From: Scleromitrula shiraiana
Lineage: Eukaryota > Ascomycota > Leotiomycetes > Helotiales > Sclerotiniaceae
DNA length: 64,000 nucleotides
Assembly (NCBI GenBank): GCA_028455995.1
Contig: JABELC010000005.1
Span: forward strand, 3,162,001 to 3,226,000
Direction: 5' to 3'
Part shown: positions 24,119 to 36,100 of the stretch, one piece after another
Layout of the letters: each line of letters begins with the position of its first letter
Position numbering within the stretch: position 1 is the stretch's first letter
The notes under the pieces: generated by a model
What the model was told of the DNA's origin: nothing
Database searches by the model: none
The model's input: the letters and a program-made list of their open reading frames with translations, nothing else
Made by a program: the position numbers and the translations under genes

Positions 24119-25128
24119 ATGGCGACTACAACAACAACCAACCTTCCCACCACACCACCCGCCACCACCCCAACAAGCCCACCCATCTCCCCCTCCCCCA
24201 CCACCTCGTCCATCTCCACTTCTCCATCCACCGAAGAAGAAGAAGAAGAAGAAGAAGAAGAAGAAGAAGAAGAAGAAGAAGACCCCGAGTCCAGAACCTC
24301 AACAACCATCATCGCCGAATCAACAGAACATACACACACCGTCATCCTCCTCCACAGCCGCCAAGACTTCGACACCTACTTCTCCACCGACCTCCTCTCC
24401 ATAAAAAGCAAGAGCACCGACCCTTCCCTCCCCTCCCCTCAACCCGGTGGATCTTCCCCACCGCCCCGTCCCGCTCCTCTCCTCCGAGTCCGCCCGTCTC
24501 GACCACGAATACACACACCTATCCTTCGCATCCTCGCTCCAAGGCTTCGAAATCCTATCGCAATGGTTCGATATTTGGGATCTATCCCACCGCGACGATG
24601 AGACGAGGAATGACTTGATGGTTCCGGGGTTGAGGTGGTGTATTTTACATATCCTTAGGATTATTAGGGAACAAGCGGGGATAGGAGATATATACCGGCG
24701 GAGAGGATTATTCTTGGGGGGGGTTATTGGGGTGAGTGGTTAGATACCGTTTCTTCCTTCTCTCGAGCAACATCCTCGAGGAAGTGTAGCAGCGGGGATA
24801 CGCAGAATCTTGGGGATGAAAGAAGAAGATGAAGAAGAAGAAGAAGATATGGAAATGAAAAGTTTAGGGGAGGCGATTGCGGATTTATGTATGTATGTAT
24901 GTATGTATAAACGCTCCGACTATTACGAAAACACGAATTTTCATATCCCATTCGAGGGATGACGAGGTAGTTGCTTGCGCGCTAGGAGAGAGCATGCGCT
25001 GCGGATTGGACGGGTGGGGGTTTGATGTTGAGTGGAGGGGTTATGAGGATGGGGGACACCAGGTTCATCCTGAGCGGGGGATTGATGATTTGGTTGGGTT
25101 TTTGGATAGGTGTATGGTGTATGGATGA
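24119..25128 (+). pseudogene. acyl-protein-thioesterase-like hydrolase, broken
   Basis: Fragments of a phospholipase/carboxylesterase (acyl-protein thioesterase type) appear in the right order but in different frames. First comes a Thr/Pro-rich and poly-Glu N-terminus with HTHTVILLHSRQDF (about 24,330-24,400). Next are TRWIFPTAPSR (about 24,440-24,475, another frame) and SQWFDIWDLSHRDDETRNDL (third frame, 24,560-24,620). RGLFLGG or RIILGG follows at about 24,705. Last come RIFISHSRDDEVV and GFDVEWRGYEDGGHQVHPE (about 24,925-25,090). The usual GxSxG nucleophile segment (GISQGCA) after ILGG is missing and the first motif reads HSRQDF rather than HGR-type. The Asp and His parts of the triad survive. 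At least two frame changes without splice sites between them, plus the lost nucleophile, indicate a pseudogene. Confidence 0.72.
24234..24282 (+). repeat. (GAA)n microsatellite inside the hydrolase relic
   Basis: About 16 GAA codons give a poly-Glu run in the N-terminal part of the relic. Expansion of this tract may have accompanied loss of function. Confidence 0.9.
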
Positions 25129-25802
25129 GAGGGGTTGGTGGGCTAGGTGTTATGGGGTGTGTTGTTTGGGGTGGTTGGATTTGGAAGATATGGTTTGTTT
25201 TTGATGAAGTGGATAGATAGATAGATAGATAGATGTGTTATTTTAACTCTTAATTCCTAATTCTTAATTCTTAATTCTAATTTCTGATATTCTATAACCA
25301 ATCTTAAGCTAATTTCTTGACTGGTACTTTTGTTAGAAGGCGAGATAAGAGATGGGATTAGATGAGACGAATTACCTACTCTATATATGTAAAATCGTTA
25401 GGATGGTGAAAATATGGTGAAATGTAACGTTATGATATGGTGTACAGTAATAGCAGAAGAAAAGGAAAAGTGTCCAATTGGTATTATTTACAGATTTTCT
25501 ATTTTCTATTATTTTATATTTATGTAAGTCTAAATAAATAGATATTATACATATAGACATTAACCGTAGTTGCAAAGGAGGGACCCATCTATTCCTCTCA
25601 ATAATGCAATGCCCTAACCTAACCTAACCCCTCGGGGGAAAAACGCCGCCGAAATATGCCTGGTGTATGTACTAGGTATACCATACTATTCGGGTATAAC
25701 AAAAGCAAAATAGCTCACTCCAATCTAACTCCAGTCCTCATCATCTCATGTCGTGCAATCCAATTCCTTACCATTCCATTTGATCCCGCCTTTCCTTGTG
25801 TG
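25129..25802. other. convergent intergenic region
   Basis: About 670 bp between the hydrolase relic and the GT31 gene, which converge here. It contains a (GATA)n run near 25,215, a short TTCTTAAT repeat and CCTAACCTAACCTAACCC at 25,612-25,629, which resembles but does not equal a telomere repeat. Confidence 0.6.
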
Positions 25803-27437
25803 TTATCCAGAAACCCCATGAGTAAGCCGACTTCCATCCCTCCAATTAAGAACCAACACCTCACTTTTCGTTTCCTCCCCATTCTCCCCCTTATCATCCG
25901 TCCCCTCACCAACAACATTCTCCCTCCAATAAACCTGTCTCACAACCTTGCCCTCCCTCGTCCCCACCAAAAACCCATCCAAAAACTTCCAACTCCTCTT
26001 ATGCTCCCCATCCAACTCCGGTCTCGTCGGCGCAAGACTATGCAAAACATTCATATCCTTATTCTCCCACGTAAACTCCGTCCTCCTCAAATCAACCCCC
26101 TCATCGTGCTCATCCTCATTCAGGTTACTCTTTGCGCCCAGCTCCAACATCCCATACTTATATTTCGCAATACTAAATCCATTTGTAAGGACCACGTCAT
26201 TGGCGAATTGAAAACGTTGCAGGAAACATTCGTCGCATGTTGAGGCTACCAGATGCATTTTTTCCATTGCGTATTCGTATTTGGATGCGGATCCGGCTTT
26301 CCAGTGGTGGAGCGATAACACTCTTCGTCCGTTTTCGTAGAATCCCGAATGGTCGCCTACGAGATCGATTTGGGAGAGCCCGGCTATGGGGGTAAGTTGC
26401 GCGGATGAATAGGTGTATACACAATCCATGACCATTGTATCTCCAGATGTGTGGGCTGCGTTATGTTTACATTCGTTCTGGTTATCTGACAAGGCCTTTG
26501 CCACTGGGAGTGAGAGGAAAACACCGGCTCCTCCAAATGCCATGAGTCCGTACATTCTTACCGAACCCCAATTCTCGGATAGTCCACCAATGTATTGTGG
26601 CTGCGTATGGTCGTGTAACGCAAGTGTATCGATGAGACCGCGTAAAGATGGGAAGAATGTGTCATCGTCCATGATGACAACCCATTGAGTATATTCGTCA
26701 CGAGCGGCATACATGACCGGGACAAGAGAAAAGTATCGTTGGTTAAAAACATCTTCCTTGCTAACAGGGGATATAATCGTAACATCCATGCCTTCTTTCC
26801 TGAATTCCGCTTCAAGTAGAGCCATATCTGATTTACTTGCAGCTTTCTCCTCGCTTTCAATAACTATAGCATAAAGTCGAGCACCAGTATAGGGTAACCA
26901 GCGTGCTAAATGTTTCTTGGTAGCTCGAAGTCGTTTCATCGTCGTTTGTAATCCAAAAATCATATGAGAGGCGTCGACATCGGGAGCTGGCGCATATGGA
27001 ACTTCGAGAGTGAGTGGGGAGCAATGATTAATACTTCTATTCACGAAGATATCCTCATGACGAATAGTTTGACTACTCTCGAACAAATTTTCCTCCATAA
27101 TCGTAACTGAAGGTCTTGCGCCATTATTCGGTCTCGTAACAATGTCTCTCGAAGCATAACTTAGAGGATATGTCAAATTATATCTTTCCAACCAATTCAA
27201 GTTTCCTGTGACATTATTACAATTGAATGTGGTCGAATCGATTTCATCCCATTCTTCATACAATTCTACCCCATGGTGGTGAATAACTTCTTCGGATGGG
27301 AGGAGCAGAGTTCCAAAGTGGGGGATATCATCCAATGATCCATATCTAGTGGCGAATATTAGAACCAATGTGATTGTCGTAAAGATCGTTAATAGAAGAG
27401 ATTTCTTGGACAGCATGCTTAGATGAATCACATCCAA
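25803..27437 (-). CDS. fringe-like glycosyltransferase, GT31/DUF604 type
   Basis: A single-exon type II membrane protein of 544 aa. A short cytosolic tail is followed by one membrane anchor (residues 13-29, SLLLTIFTTITLVLIFA) and a lumenal catalytic domain, as expected for a Golgi enzyme. The catalytic DxD motif is in WVVIMDDDTFFPSL (DDD at 257-259). Next come QYIGGLSENW, a fringe-like segment, and GGAGVFLSLPVA, which match the Glyco_transf_31-like fold of fungal DUF604 proteins. Candidate N-glycosylation sites occur at NVT, NLT and NRS. Met8 is an alternative start. Donor and acceptor sugars cannot be read from the sequence. Confidence 0.85.
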   Translation of the reverse strand: MDVIHLSMLSKKSLLLTIFTTITLVLIFATRYGSLDDIPHFGTLLLPSEEVIHHHGVELYEEWDEIDSTTFNCNNVTGNLNWLERYNLTYPLSYASRDIVTRPNNGARPSVTIMEENLFESSQTIRHEDIFVNRSINHCSPLTLEVPYAPAPDVDASHMIFGLQTTMKRLRATKKHLARWLPYTGARLYAIVIESEEKAASKSDMALLEAEFRKEGMDVTIISPVSKEDVFNQRYFSLVPVMYAARDEYTQWVVIMDDDTFFPSLRGLIDTLALHDHTQPQYIGGLSENWGSVRMYGLMAFGGAGVFLSLPVAKALSDNQNECKHNAAHTSGDTMVMDCVYTYSSAQLTPIAGLSQIDLVGDHSGFYENGRRVLSLHHWKAGSASKYEYAMEKMHLVASTCDECFLQRFQFANDVVLTNGFSIAKYKYGMLELGAKSNLNEDEHDEGVDLRRTEFTWENKDMNVLHSLAPTRPELDGEHKRSWKFLDGFLVGTREGKVVRQVYWRENVVGEGTDDKGENGEETKSEVLVLNWRDGSRLTHGVSG

Positions 27438-28201
27438 ATTTGAAGAAAAAGAGAAAGAATTATTACAATATCAATGTCGACCAAAAATGAGAAGGAAAAG
27501 ATTCGAGAAATACGAGTATTAAAAAGAAAAAAAAAAAAGAATAAAAAAAGTCATGTGGAAGTGAAAGATGAGAAGAGATGTGCCTAGTCCTTCTAGATAA
27601 GGAGATAGCCCCCTAAAAATCATCTAGTCTATTTAGAACGATGTGGAGTACGCTCCTCCCATGCAGGCATTGATTGCCTTGGTTTTTGCCAATACGTCAT
27701 CCATATAACTTTTACTATGATTTTATATCAACGTGTATTATTATTATTATTATTATTGTTATTGTTATTGTTATTGTTATTATCATTATCATCATTATTA
27801 TTACACAGAACATGACGATATATATACCGGTAGTAGGCGTTTTGTATAATATTATTCACTCTAGAGTTATAGTAGATGGATCTCCAGAATTAAGTAATCA
27901 ATCAAATGGCCCAAGCTTCTCCCGAGAAGGTAGGGAAGGAGCAAGGCTGAAAATGTTTCTCCATCACAATAATAATAGACTGTGGCTTAACTTTCATGCA
28001 TGCAAACAAACCGAGGTGTGGGAAGCAAACGACATCATATTTGAAGAAAGGCTGCAATTAACAATTACCACAACAAATTTTAATTTGTCAATCATTATCT
28101 CATTGCGATCTGTCCAAGTATTAATTGATCGAGTCATTTATACAAATAATGCGACAACAAATACTTGAATTCAGCAACTAACATCAAACGAATCGTGAAC
28201 C
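27438..28201. other. divergent intergenic region
   Basis: About 760 bp between two divergent genes, so it should hold both promoters. It contains a (TTA/TTG) tract at 27,738-27,790. The plus-strand frame across it (27674-28168) is low-complexity at the start and has no family resemblance. Confidence 0.6.
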
Positions 28202-29864
28202 ATGGCTTCCGCTCCTCTAAGGCCTTCAAGCTCCTCAGGGCGAGCTTCTCTACCACAAGCAGAGCAAACCAACCACTTCGACACCTTTAGCAGACTCGAT
28301 ACATCCAATGGAGAGGAATTAAATCCATCCTATAATACAACTGAAGAGTCACCAGAACAACGCGCATTATCATACAAAGAAGAAGAGGACTGGAATTCAC
28401 CACCCACCAAACGAGAAGGAGAAACAGATCAAAGACTACAAGCAGAGAGGAAAACATGTTGGATCTGCCAAATGGAAGATACAGAAGATGATCCAGATTC
28501 TTCACCCTGGAGATCTCCATGTCCCTGTTCAATGCGCGCCCATGAAAGCTGTCTACTGGATTGGATTGCCGCTACAGGAAATATTGGATCATCACCCTCG
28601 ATGCACTGTCCTGCTTGTCAAGCAAAATTTCAAATCGATCAACCAAATAATTATCTCATTTTAGCGGTTGAAAAGTTACAGCGGGCTGCTAGATCGGCGG
28701 TAATGCCTATTGCGGGTGGTGCATTATTTGGATGTTTTTACACGGGATTCTTGGTCTATGGGATTAATAGTATGCAATTTGTATTCGGAGCAAGGGAAAC
28801 CAGGGAAATAATAACATCAACCACGCGGCACTCGGGTATTATGGCCGAACTTGTAGAGAAACTTCCGAAGTTGGGAATTGTGCCTGTTGCGACCAAGTTG
28901 CTAACAAGAGCTGCTTTTCCATTCTTACCCAGTTTCGTGGATATATTAAGTTGGGAGGCCGCGATTGGATTACCTCTCATTGCGCCCTTACTCGTGTTAT
29001 CGAGAGCAACATTCGCAGACCCTTTATTTACATTGTTACCCATAACAGTAAACTCCCCACCCATCCGTTTGTTATGAAACTCGTTTGTTAACCATACTCT
29101 AGTATTTCGTCTTCAGCCCCACCACCATATACTTCAACAGCTGGCCTCCAACTCCAAGCCGAGCCTTCATCCTACTTCCTTACATCCGCATCGCCTACAA
29201 TGAACTCTACGACAGCATATTTTTCCCGCTTGAAAAAAAGTGGGAGATCGCCGTTCAACGTCAGCCGCGACCGGGGGAAACAGCCCAACAAGTCGCCGAA
29301 AGTGTTATGCGCGCCGAACGTGTCAATACGCTTGGCTGGATCGACCTAAATATCCGTATCGATCCCGAAGAAGAACGAGGTCCAGCAGGCGCACCAGCAG
29401 AAGCGGAAGCAGCAGCAGAAATAGACATAGAAATCGAAGTAGGATCCCAACACGACTCGGAACCCGGCGCCGAAGAAGCCATACCCCGCGCGCTAAACCC
29501 CACAGAAGCCGAGCGTCTCCGTCTCGAACGCATCGCGAACGAAGCGTGGGAAATCCGGCAGGGATTTAGCGGCGCGAAATTGACGGTTAGCGTCGTGGAG
29601 GCGCTGTTCGTGCCCGCGATGTCGGGGTTTATGGGGGAGGTTATTAGGAGGGTGGTTGTGGGGAGGTATGGGTTTACGGCGAGGGGGCTGTTGAGGGAGA
29701 GGTGGGCGAGGAGTTTGGTGGGGGGCGCGTTGCTGTTGGTGGTTAGGGATGTGGTTACTCTTTGGTTTAAGTGGGTGAAGGCGAGGAATGTGGGGAAGAA
29801 GAGGGTGAGGGATTTTGTGCCGAAGGGGAAGAGGGTGGGTTGGGGATGGTTTTGGGGGTGGTAG
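28202..29864 (+). CDS. RINGv (MARCH-like) membrane ubiquitin ligase (2 exons)
   Basis: Exons 28202-29047 and 29103-29864, with a 55-nt intron (donor GTAAAC, acceptor CTCTAG) joining in phase 0; 535 aa. A C4HC3 RING variant is visible: Cys86, Cys89, Cys107, Cys109, His114, Cys117, Cys136, Cys139, with the typical CPCSMRAHESCLLDWI. This fold recruits a ubiquitin-conjugating enzyme. Hydrophobic segments follow (about residues 165-190, 250-275, the exon junction, and LVGGALLLVVRDVVTLWFKW near the C-terminus), so it is a membrane-bound E3. The second exon carries an acidic Ala/Glu-rich insert (about residues 357-415). Its base composition is clearly GC-richer than its neighbours. It resembles fungal RINGv proteins of mitochondrial or ER membranes; the substrate is unknown. 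Confidence 0.86.
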
Positions 29865-31954
29865 GGGGATGTAGGTGATGTAGAAATAATAGTTGGGGTT
29901 TATGGATGCATGGTTGCATGAATGGTTGGTTGTTTAGCGGTTACTCTCCTTGACCCGACATACACGGGATGTATTTTCATAGCATGGCATGGTAGGCGGA
30001 ATGGGTATTAAATAACATGGGGTAGTGTAGCATAACAATAGATAACTACTCTGATTATTTGACTCGATCTGATATAATATGATATGCTATAATATGATAT
30101 GCTATGATATGCTATGATATGTTACACCATACCTATACCTCTCCAACAAAGCATCAGACAGCTAACATGAATTGAACTAAACCCGATCAATATAAAATGA
30201 GAAAACATATACACACCCCCAACTGAATCTGCCACCGATTTGATCATCTGATCATTCATATAGGTTGAGTTAAATAGGAATAACAAACAGACAGGTGAAA
30301 ATCCAAGATGTATCGATATATTATTGGCTATTATTGGCAGGATCTATCGGCCAGTTTGGGGTGTGGAGAATAGATATGGGAGTTTATGAATAATTTGGAT
30401 TAAATAGTATTGTGGGGTAGGGGATAGTTGGGGATGTGCTATGTTGTGGGTTTTATTTTTAGATTGGGATTTTTGTGATGGTGATGGGATGGTATGGGAT
30501 GGGGTGGCATAATGTTGAGTATAAGTATGGCGATGAGGATTATATATATATATATATATATATGGTACTTTAACGTAATATGAAGCGTTGCAGTGCGGAA
30601 AGTTATCTGCGAGGAGTGATGAACGGGAGGGGATTTGAAGATTTGGAGATACCATGGAGGGGGAAGGGTACTTTGAAGGTGAATAGAAGTTGGAAGGAAG
30701 TTGGTAGGTGCCTGAGGTAAGTGGATAAGTAGTTTGGGAGGGAGGGGTGGAGGGATGGATGGATGGATGGATCTATGTAGGCAAGAACTGGATGTAATGA
30801 GATGAGAAGCCATCTATTTGTATATGATATGCCGAAACAACTTATCGCTTACCATGACTGAGTTATGATTCTCCATAATATACATATACGCAATCGGCTA
30901 CTAGATTTTTCGGATGAACATTAATGGTTGGTTGGTGTTTTGTTTTTTTTAGAGAACAGATAAATAATTCATGGCGCATCAATCCATTTCACCTTATTTT
31001 ATATACTATACTAATCCATCATGAAGCCCTTGGGCTGAAGTTCTGTATTTGTGGGTTCGGAGTGGAATCTGCGATATGTGTTCTGGCCTGGCAGCTTGGC
31101 GGTAGAAAAGGGGGGTGTTTATGTCGAGTCTTCGCCAATTTGGCGCAGCGTTGGCTTTAGAATGAATGGTTCCGTTTGGAAATTATACTCGAGTACTTTT
31201 AGACATTTATAGTTATATTAACTTAAAATCTTTTGGATTTTCATGTATTATATAGATAATTGAGATAGGTTTGTTTAAAAGATATTTGCATGTTTATTAT
31301 GTTTTGAATAGACATTGAAAATTAATTAGCTGGGTGGGATGGTCCATGAATTAACACCCCTAATTATTAATATTGTGCTTGAATTCGTGTGTCTGGCTCT
31401 CCAAAAAGCTCGAAGAGTTTCATTAATTTACTTTATCTAAGCATATGTTTTATTTGTGTCTCTTCACTTCGGACATAATTGAGAGGCTTGGTACAAGCAT
31501 TTTGTGACAAGCCGATTAATTTCTGAATATCCATTCAGCATATAGACACTCAAACATATTCGTTCGAAGGTTAAGTCGATATGTAAATACTCAAACATAT
31601 TTCTTTTGGACATTCAATTAAGACTTGGATATTCAAGTGCACGAATGAGTTATATACATAGTAGGCAAAAGAAAGAATCGCCCAAATGATATCTCTGCTA
31701 AATGATTGTTCCTCCATTATAGTTGAAATAAGCGCGGATATTGGTAATGGTTGTTGATGGATGAACGGTTTATCTCTGGTGATGGGTGATTCCAAAGAGA
31801 CAAGCAAGCAGTTGACCACTGGAAACCTTGGGATGACCACCCAAGTGATGGATAATTACTCGGGACGCTTGCTGATGTTCTGTGAAATCACTACATTGAT
31901 AGAACCCTCCAGAACGAGGGGGCGCTCTTTACCGAGCATGGAGGAGATATGTTG
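29865..31954. other. intergenic with dispersed repeat copy B
   Basis: This stretch contains a TATGA-type repeat near 30,070-30,120, a (TA)n run at 30,541-30,563, and the second copy of the degenerate repeat at 31,509-31,600. The frames here are not family-like. Its right end borders the homeobox relic. Confidence 0.6.
31509..31600 (+). repeat. degenerate dispersed repeat, copy B
   Basis: Partner of the copy at 8798-8900, same orientation, sharing ATTTCTGAATATCC, ATATAGA and a trailing TAAATAC. Divergence is high and no ends are defined. Confidence 0.5.
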
Positions 31955-32165
31955 TTAGCGCTTTTTTATATTAATATCCTCTGCAATTCGTTCTCTAACA
32001 GTAGCGGTAGGTGTTGGGTTTTTGTTGAATTCCATCTCCAGAGTGGCCAATTGATCCTGGGTCAGAATATTCTTTCGATGCATAGTTCTTTCCACATTTC
32101 AGCTGCACTACTGTAGCCCGAGAGTAATCTTCTGCCGTGGTTGTGTATGTTGAATCGAATTGCTA
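31955..32165 (-). pseudogene. truncated homeobox gene fragment
   Basis: On the minus strand from 32083, the frame starts MHRKNILTQDQLATLEMEFN, continues KNPTPTATVRERIAEDINIKKR and stops at 31955. This is the N-terminal arm, helix 1, loop and helix 2 of a homeodomain (LTxxQLxxLExEFxxNPTPxxxxRERIAEDIN). The recognition helix (WFQNRRAK type) is absent: the stop comes where it should begin. Just upstream (32165-32090), another frame reads a plausible homeobox-gene lead-in (STYTTTAEDYSRATVVQL), which would need a frameshift to join VERTMHRKN. So the piece is both frameshifted and cut off, most likely a partial decayed copy of a homeobox gene located elsewhere. Confidence 0.72.
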
Positions 32166-33159
32166 ATATCATTCGAAGATGGTCCACATTATAGGGCCCT
32201 GATAATGAAGTTTCCACTCCCTCGTCCTTCTCCCACTATATTGGAACAGTGTAAGACCCTGCTGATGATTAGAAACTTCTTCATGCAATGGAATACACCA
32301 ATGAGGAAATCACGTACCTTGCTTTGCAGAAGCAGCTACATCTGTCTGTAGTCCTTCCGCAGTTGAAGACATGCCAAGTTAACGTTATCATCGTCTTCGT
32401 CGACCTTGTTTGAAACATTCGGTCTCCCTTCTAAATTGAGGTAGCGAGAAGAAGAGTTATCGTCCTCCGTGGAAGTACTCTTTATTCGAGGGCAAGCACT
32501 CTTTTTATGCAAGTAGTTGTAATCCCATAGATATGGCCGATTGCCATCAGCTGGCCAGGATGACGTTGTCCCTGGTCCTTCCAAATTGAGGTAGAGAGTG
32601 AGATCATGCGCGGCACAAAGAGTAAGGATATTCTCTTTGAAACTAGAAAAGTTCTCCTTTCCTCGAAGACTGAGAGAAAGGGGGAGTTGTAGGTTGTTGA
32701 GGTTGGCTGTTCCAAAGAACATGGTAGAAACCAGAGGTCTTGGTAGGTTGGTTTGAGGAAAGTAACCATAGGTGCTAGCATCTGGATAGGCGGATTGGAG
32801 TAAATTGATCAGGAAGTCAAGTGGCTGGGTTTGAACCAGCCGCATTAGAGAATTGCCTTTAAGTTTATCTCCTTGTCTCGCTGCATGCATGACTTATTGT
32901 TATGACATCGCGGAAGTCTGCACTGTAACATTTGAGAAGTTAGTAATGCCCTGCCTCTATTTCTTTTGTTTCAAAAGGCGATGATGACTGAATTTACAGT
33001 GTAGTTTTGATTGAAGATTGGGCATGAGAACGTATTTTGGGAAACGCACGCGAGATTGTTTGAGGTTGAACTTTGGAGGCACTGAGAATGTGAAAGGCTA
33101 GGTGAGAGTGCAAATAGATAAAGACAAATAAAGAAGAGAGACGAAGAGGAGATGTTCAT
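32166..33159 (-). CDS. putative secreted orphan protein, exon structure unresolved
   Basis: Two parts look real. At 33159 a frame opens with a clear signal peptide (MNISSSSLFFICLYLFALSP, cleavage near SHSQC) followed by a Cys-containing segment (CLQSSTSNNLACVSQNTFSC) up to QNYT at about 32,997. A GTAAAT donor follows, with a TTACTAAC branch and a TTACAG acceptor near 32,925. Farther on, a 184-codon frame (32890-32336) reads SLMRLVQTQPLDFLINLLQS, GYFPQTNLPRPLVSTMFFGT and a final acidic stretch. The two parts do not join in one frame: the spliced frame reads DFRDVITISHACSETRR and then stops, one base out of register with the second part. Either another intron was missed or there is a frameshift. 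No family is recognised. The adjacent homeobox relic on the same strand suggests a disturbed region. Confidence 0.4.
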
Positions 33160-36100
33160 TTTATTATGGAGTAGAATTGGATTTGATGGGAAACGCCTGC
33201 GGAGAATACTGAATGGCTTGAAGTTGTTGGGGGTAGGAGGCTGGGATTATGAGGTGATGAAGAACGGGAAAAGTAGTAAATATGATTTTGTTGAGCCCAG
33301 GGAAAGGAGTAATTATCGCCTTGGAGTAGAAAGGTAATGCTAGGAGTGAATAGCAGGTGGATTGAAAGATTTGTTTGTGGGTGGGTGAGAATAGCAAGTC
33401 AACATCATGGGATTGAGAAGAAAGTTGGGAAGAACTGGAGATGGACAGTTACAATTGTCACACAAAAGTCGATCGACTCTTGCGTGATGCTAGAGTCTCT
33501 ATATATACCATTTTGTGACAACAATCTTATTTAGTTTTAAAACAAATTGCTAAATAATAATGAATAAGAACTCTATATCTACCCAATATTTCAAATTGTT
33601 TCTAAACATCTGCAAATATTCTAAACAAGAATCTATTGTGTTTGCTTTTGTCGTCTAAAATCTACAAACCCCATCCCCCTTTTCCAGTTCTCATCCCGGA
33701 AAATATTTTAGATAGAAACAAAACAAAGAATAATAAAAACAATATTTTAACAAATAATAAGAAATAGAAATAGATTCATATTGTTTGGTTGACCTTTAAA
33801 TTCTAGCAGAAAAATAAAATATTGATCAACTTAACCATCTTGAATTGTACGACTTGAGATGAGATCTAATTTCTAAATCACAAGAAACCAGCTGGCCTAA
33901 CTCAACCTATAGAACCACCCTCATGGAGCTATATGGCACAGTCGCGTAGGTTACCTAGCCCTGATGAGCCACTAGTGCCATTATTTGGTATAATGAATTC
34001 CCACAATCTTTCAACTTCTCTTGCTTCTTAGGTTTCTGTTTCAACTCCAACACCTTTTTGAAAAAGAAAAAGATTATTTGGAAGTGTGATGCAGCACAAT
34101 ACATTGCGACGCAACACAACACAATGAAGCAGCATTCGATGTAATATCAAACACAATAGAAGAAGATACTGCAACCTCTATCGCTACCTCTACCTTACCT
34201 CTACGCCATCACCATCATCATTAAGCATTTCCACAATCAGGTGCGTATTTACTCTTTAATAGCTCCCTGTAGCGTCACTAAGAAAGACAGAAACACGAAT
34301 CAACAATTTCTTCTGCTTCTGTTAACATCCACCTCGATTCTATATTCGAATCTACGCTCCAGCTAAAATGGGCACAGCGAACGCAAGTATTGGCCAATTG
34401 ATAAAGCTTTGAAAGAGGATCTCTTAGAATTCCATGTGCGCGAGTCTAATACAAGTATGTGCCTTCCATTGCAGAAGATCCTACGGGATAAACGCCGTGA
34501 GATCTATGCTAACTTTAGTTGGATCAGTGATGGAGGCTTGAAAGCTTCAAAAGTGACACGAATACGGCTATTTGCGCGGTCGCTACTATAAGAATATTAT
34601 CGCTTGCTTTTCGCTGAGAGCTAAAAAAGGAAAGAACGGGACACGACGATCGATCTGTTGACTACCCAAGAGGTTGGTAAACGTAACTTGGCTTATGACT
34701 TTAACTTCAAAGGACCATGAAGGAATGGCTGCGATTGTTGGGCTATCAACAGGTAAGAATACTTCGGTTTCCAATACCAATCTTTTGTATGCTAACTTTT
34801 CATCTCTAAGCTTGGATTTTGGTGTATGAGAATGCTGAATCGCTCTCTTCTCGATACCTCCACCTTGACCTCCAACCTCGTTTTAGACATCGAATGGATT
34901 TCAATGACTGCTTTCGAGATAGCATACTATGGAATTCTGAGTTCATTCTGAACAAGTACCTTGCGAAGATCGTGTAATAAACACAATTGTTGTAAATTTT
35001 CCATTTTTGAAGAACTTGTTCTTGAGAACTGGTAATTGCCTAGCTTTTGAAGACTACTATCACGATGGCAAAGAGCCCCTTCAATGTACTCTCGTCCTCC
35101 GTAGTTGCCATCAAAACCACACCCAACAATCTCGAATTCGTTGCCTACTACGAGCCGATCTTCGACAAACACCTCATGATGCATCGGCATCAGCAGCAAT
35201 TGTCATAAGCTCCACCCAGGATATCAAATCATCCAACCAACAATCTTGCACTCACAACATCAGCACAAGTCTGCTGATAAGTATCCTCCCCAAGAGCGCA
35301 CAAATGGTCACCGGTCTCGATAAATCCAAGCATCCGCAAGTAAAACATAGATATCCCATTCGGTTGTGTTCCAACTTTCAATCCGATTCATACCATTCAT
35401 TCCTTCATCCGAGCTTTCAGTTTTTTGCTCTTTACAAGAAGACTAGAACTTGATATCATCATCAGCAAAAGTTCAGTCACCTTAAGGGACATTTGATCCA
35501 CTTGCTGCTGTGCATCATTCAGTGGAGTGGGTCAATGCAATTGGTCTTATCTCAATCTTGATAGTCCACCTTCATATCAGTGAATCAAACATTCACAGAC
35601 AGACTCGGATAGGGACTATAAAGTTTCCCATCTCCTACATAATTTACCAAAGCAACTAACTGAGTTTTTACTGTTTTCAATTTTTTAGGATTGAGAAAAC
35701 AGTCCGAACTGCCAATGGTGATTGAGTGAGAACCATATGATGCGAGGCAGGTCATATGGGCCACAGGCACCATTGGCAGCTCCAATCCCGCAAAGAGAGC
35801 CCTCTATGTTGGTATACAACCAATATTGACTGGCGCACATCGAGTTTGCAACAATTCACCTTCACCAATTTATGGTGTTTTGCTGTCTTTTATACTCCAT
35901 GATATTATCAGATGATATGAGGCGGATCATATGATTGTCAATCATCTAAGTCTATTCTGATCCACAAAACAGTCAAAATCGACCATTGAGATATTGGAGA
36001 TTAAGGTTCTGGTGACAACAAAACACACAATATGGCAGATAACGAGCATAAGACCCACGACCAAATCATGGCTGGCGATGATCATAACAATGATGGGACG

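Noticed and set aside
25612..25629. CCTAACCTAACC as telomere remnant
   Set aside because: Only three units with a 5-bp rather than 6-bp period; too short.
27674..28168. Plus-strand 164-codon frame upstream of the RINGv gene
   Set aside because: It starts in a (TTA/TTG) tract (poly-Ile/Val) and shows no domain; likely chance.
33900..33990. Possible tRNA-like stretch
   Set aside because: I could not fold a cloverleaf or find a good A box and B box pair.
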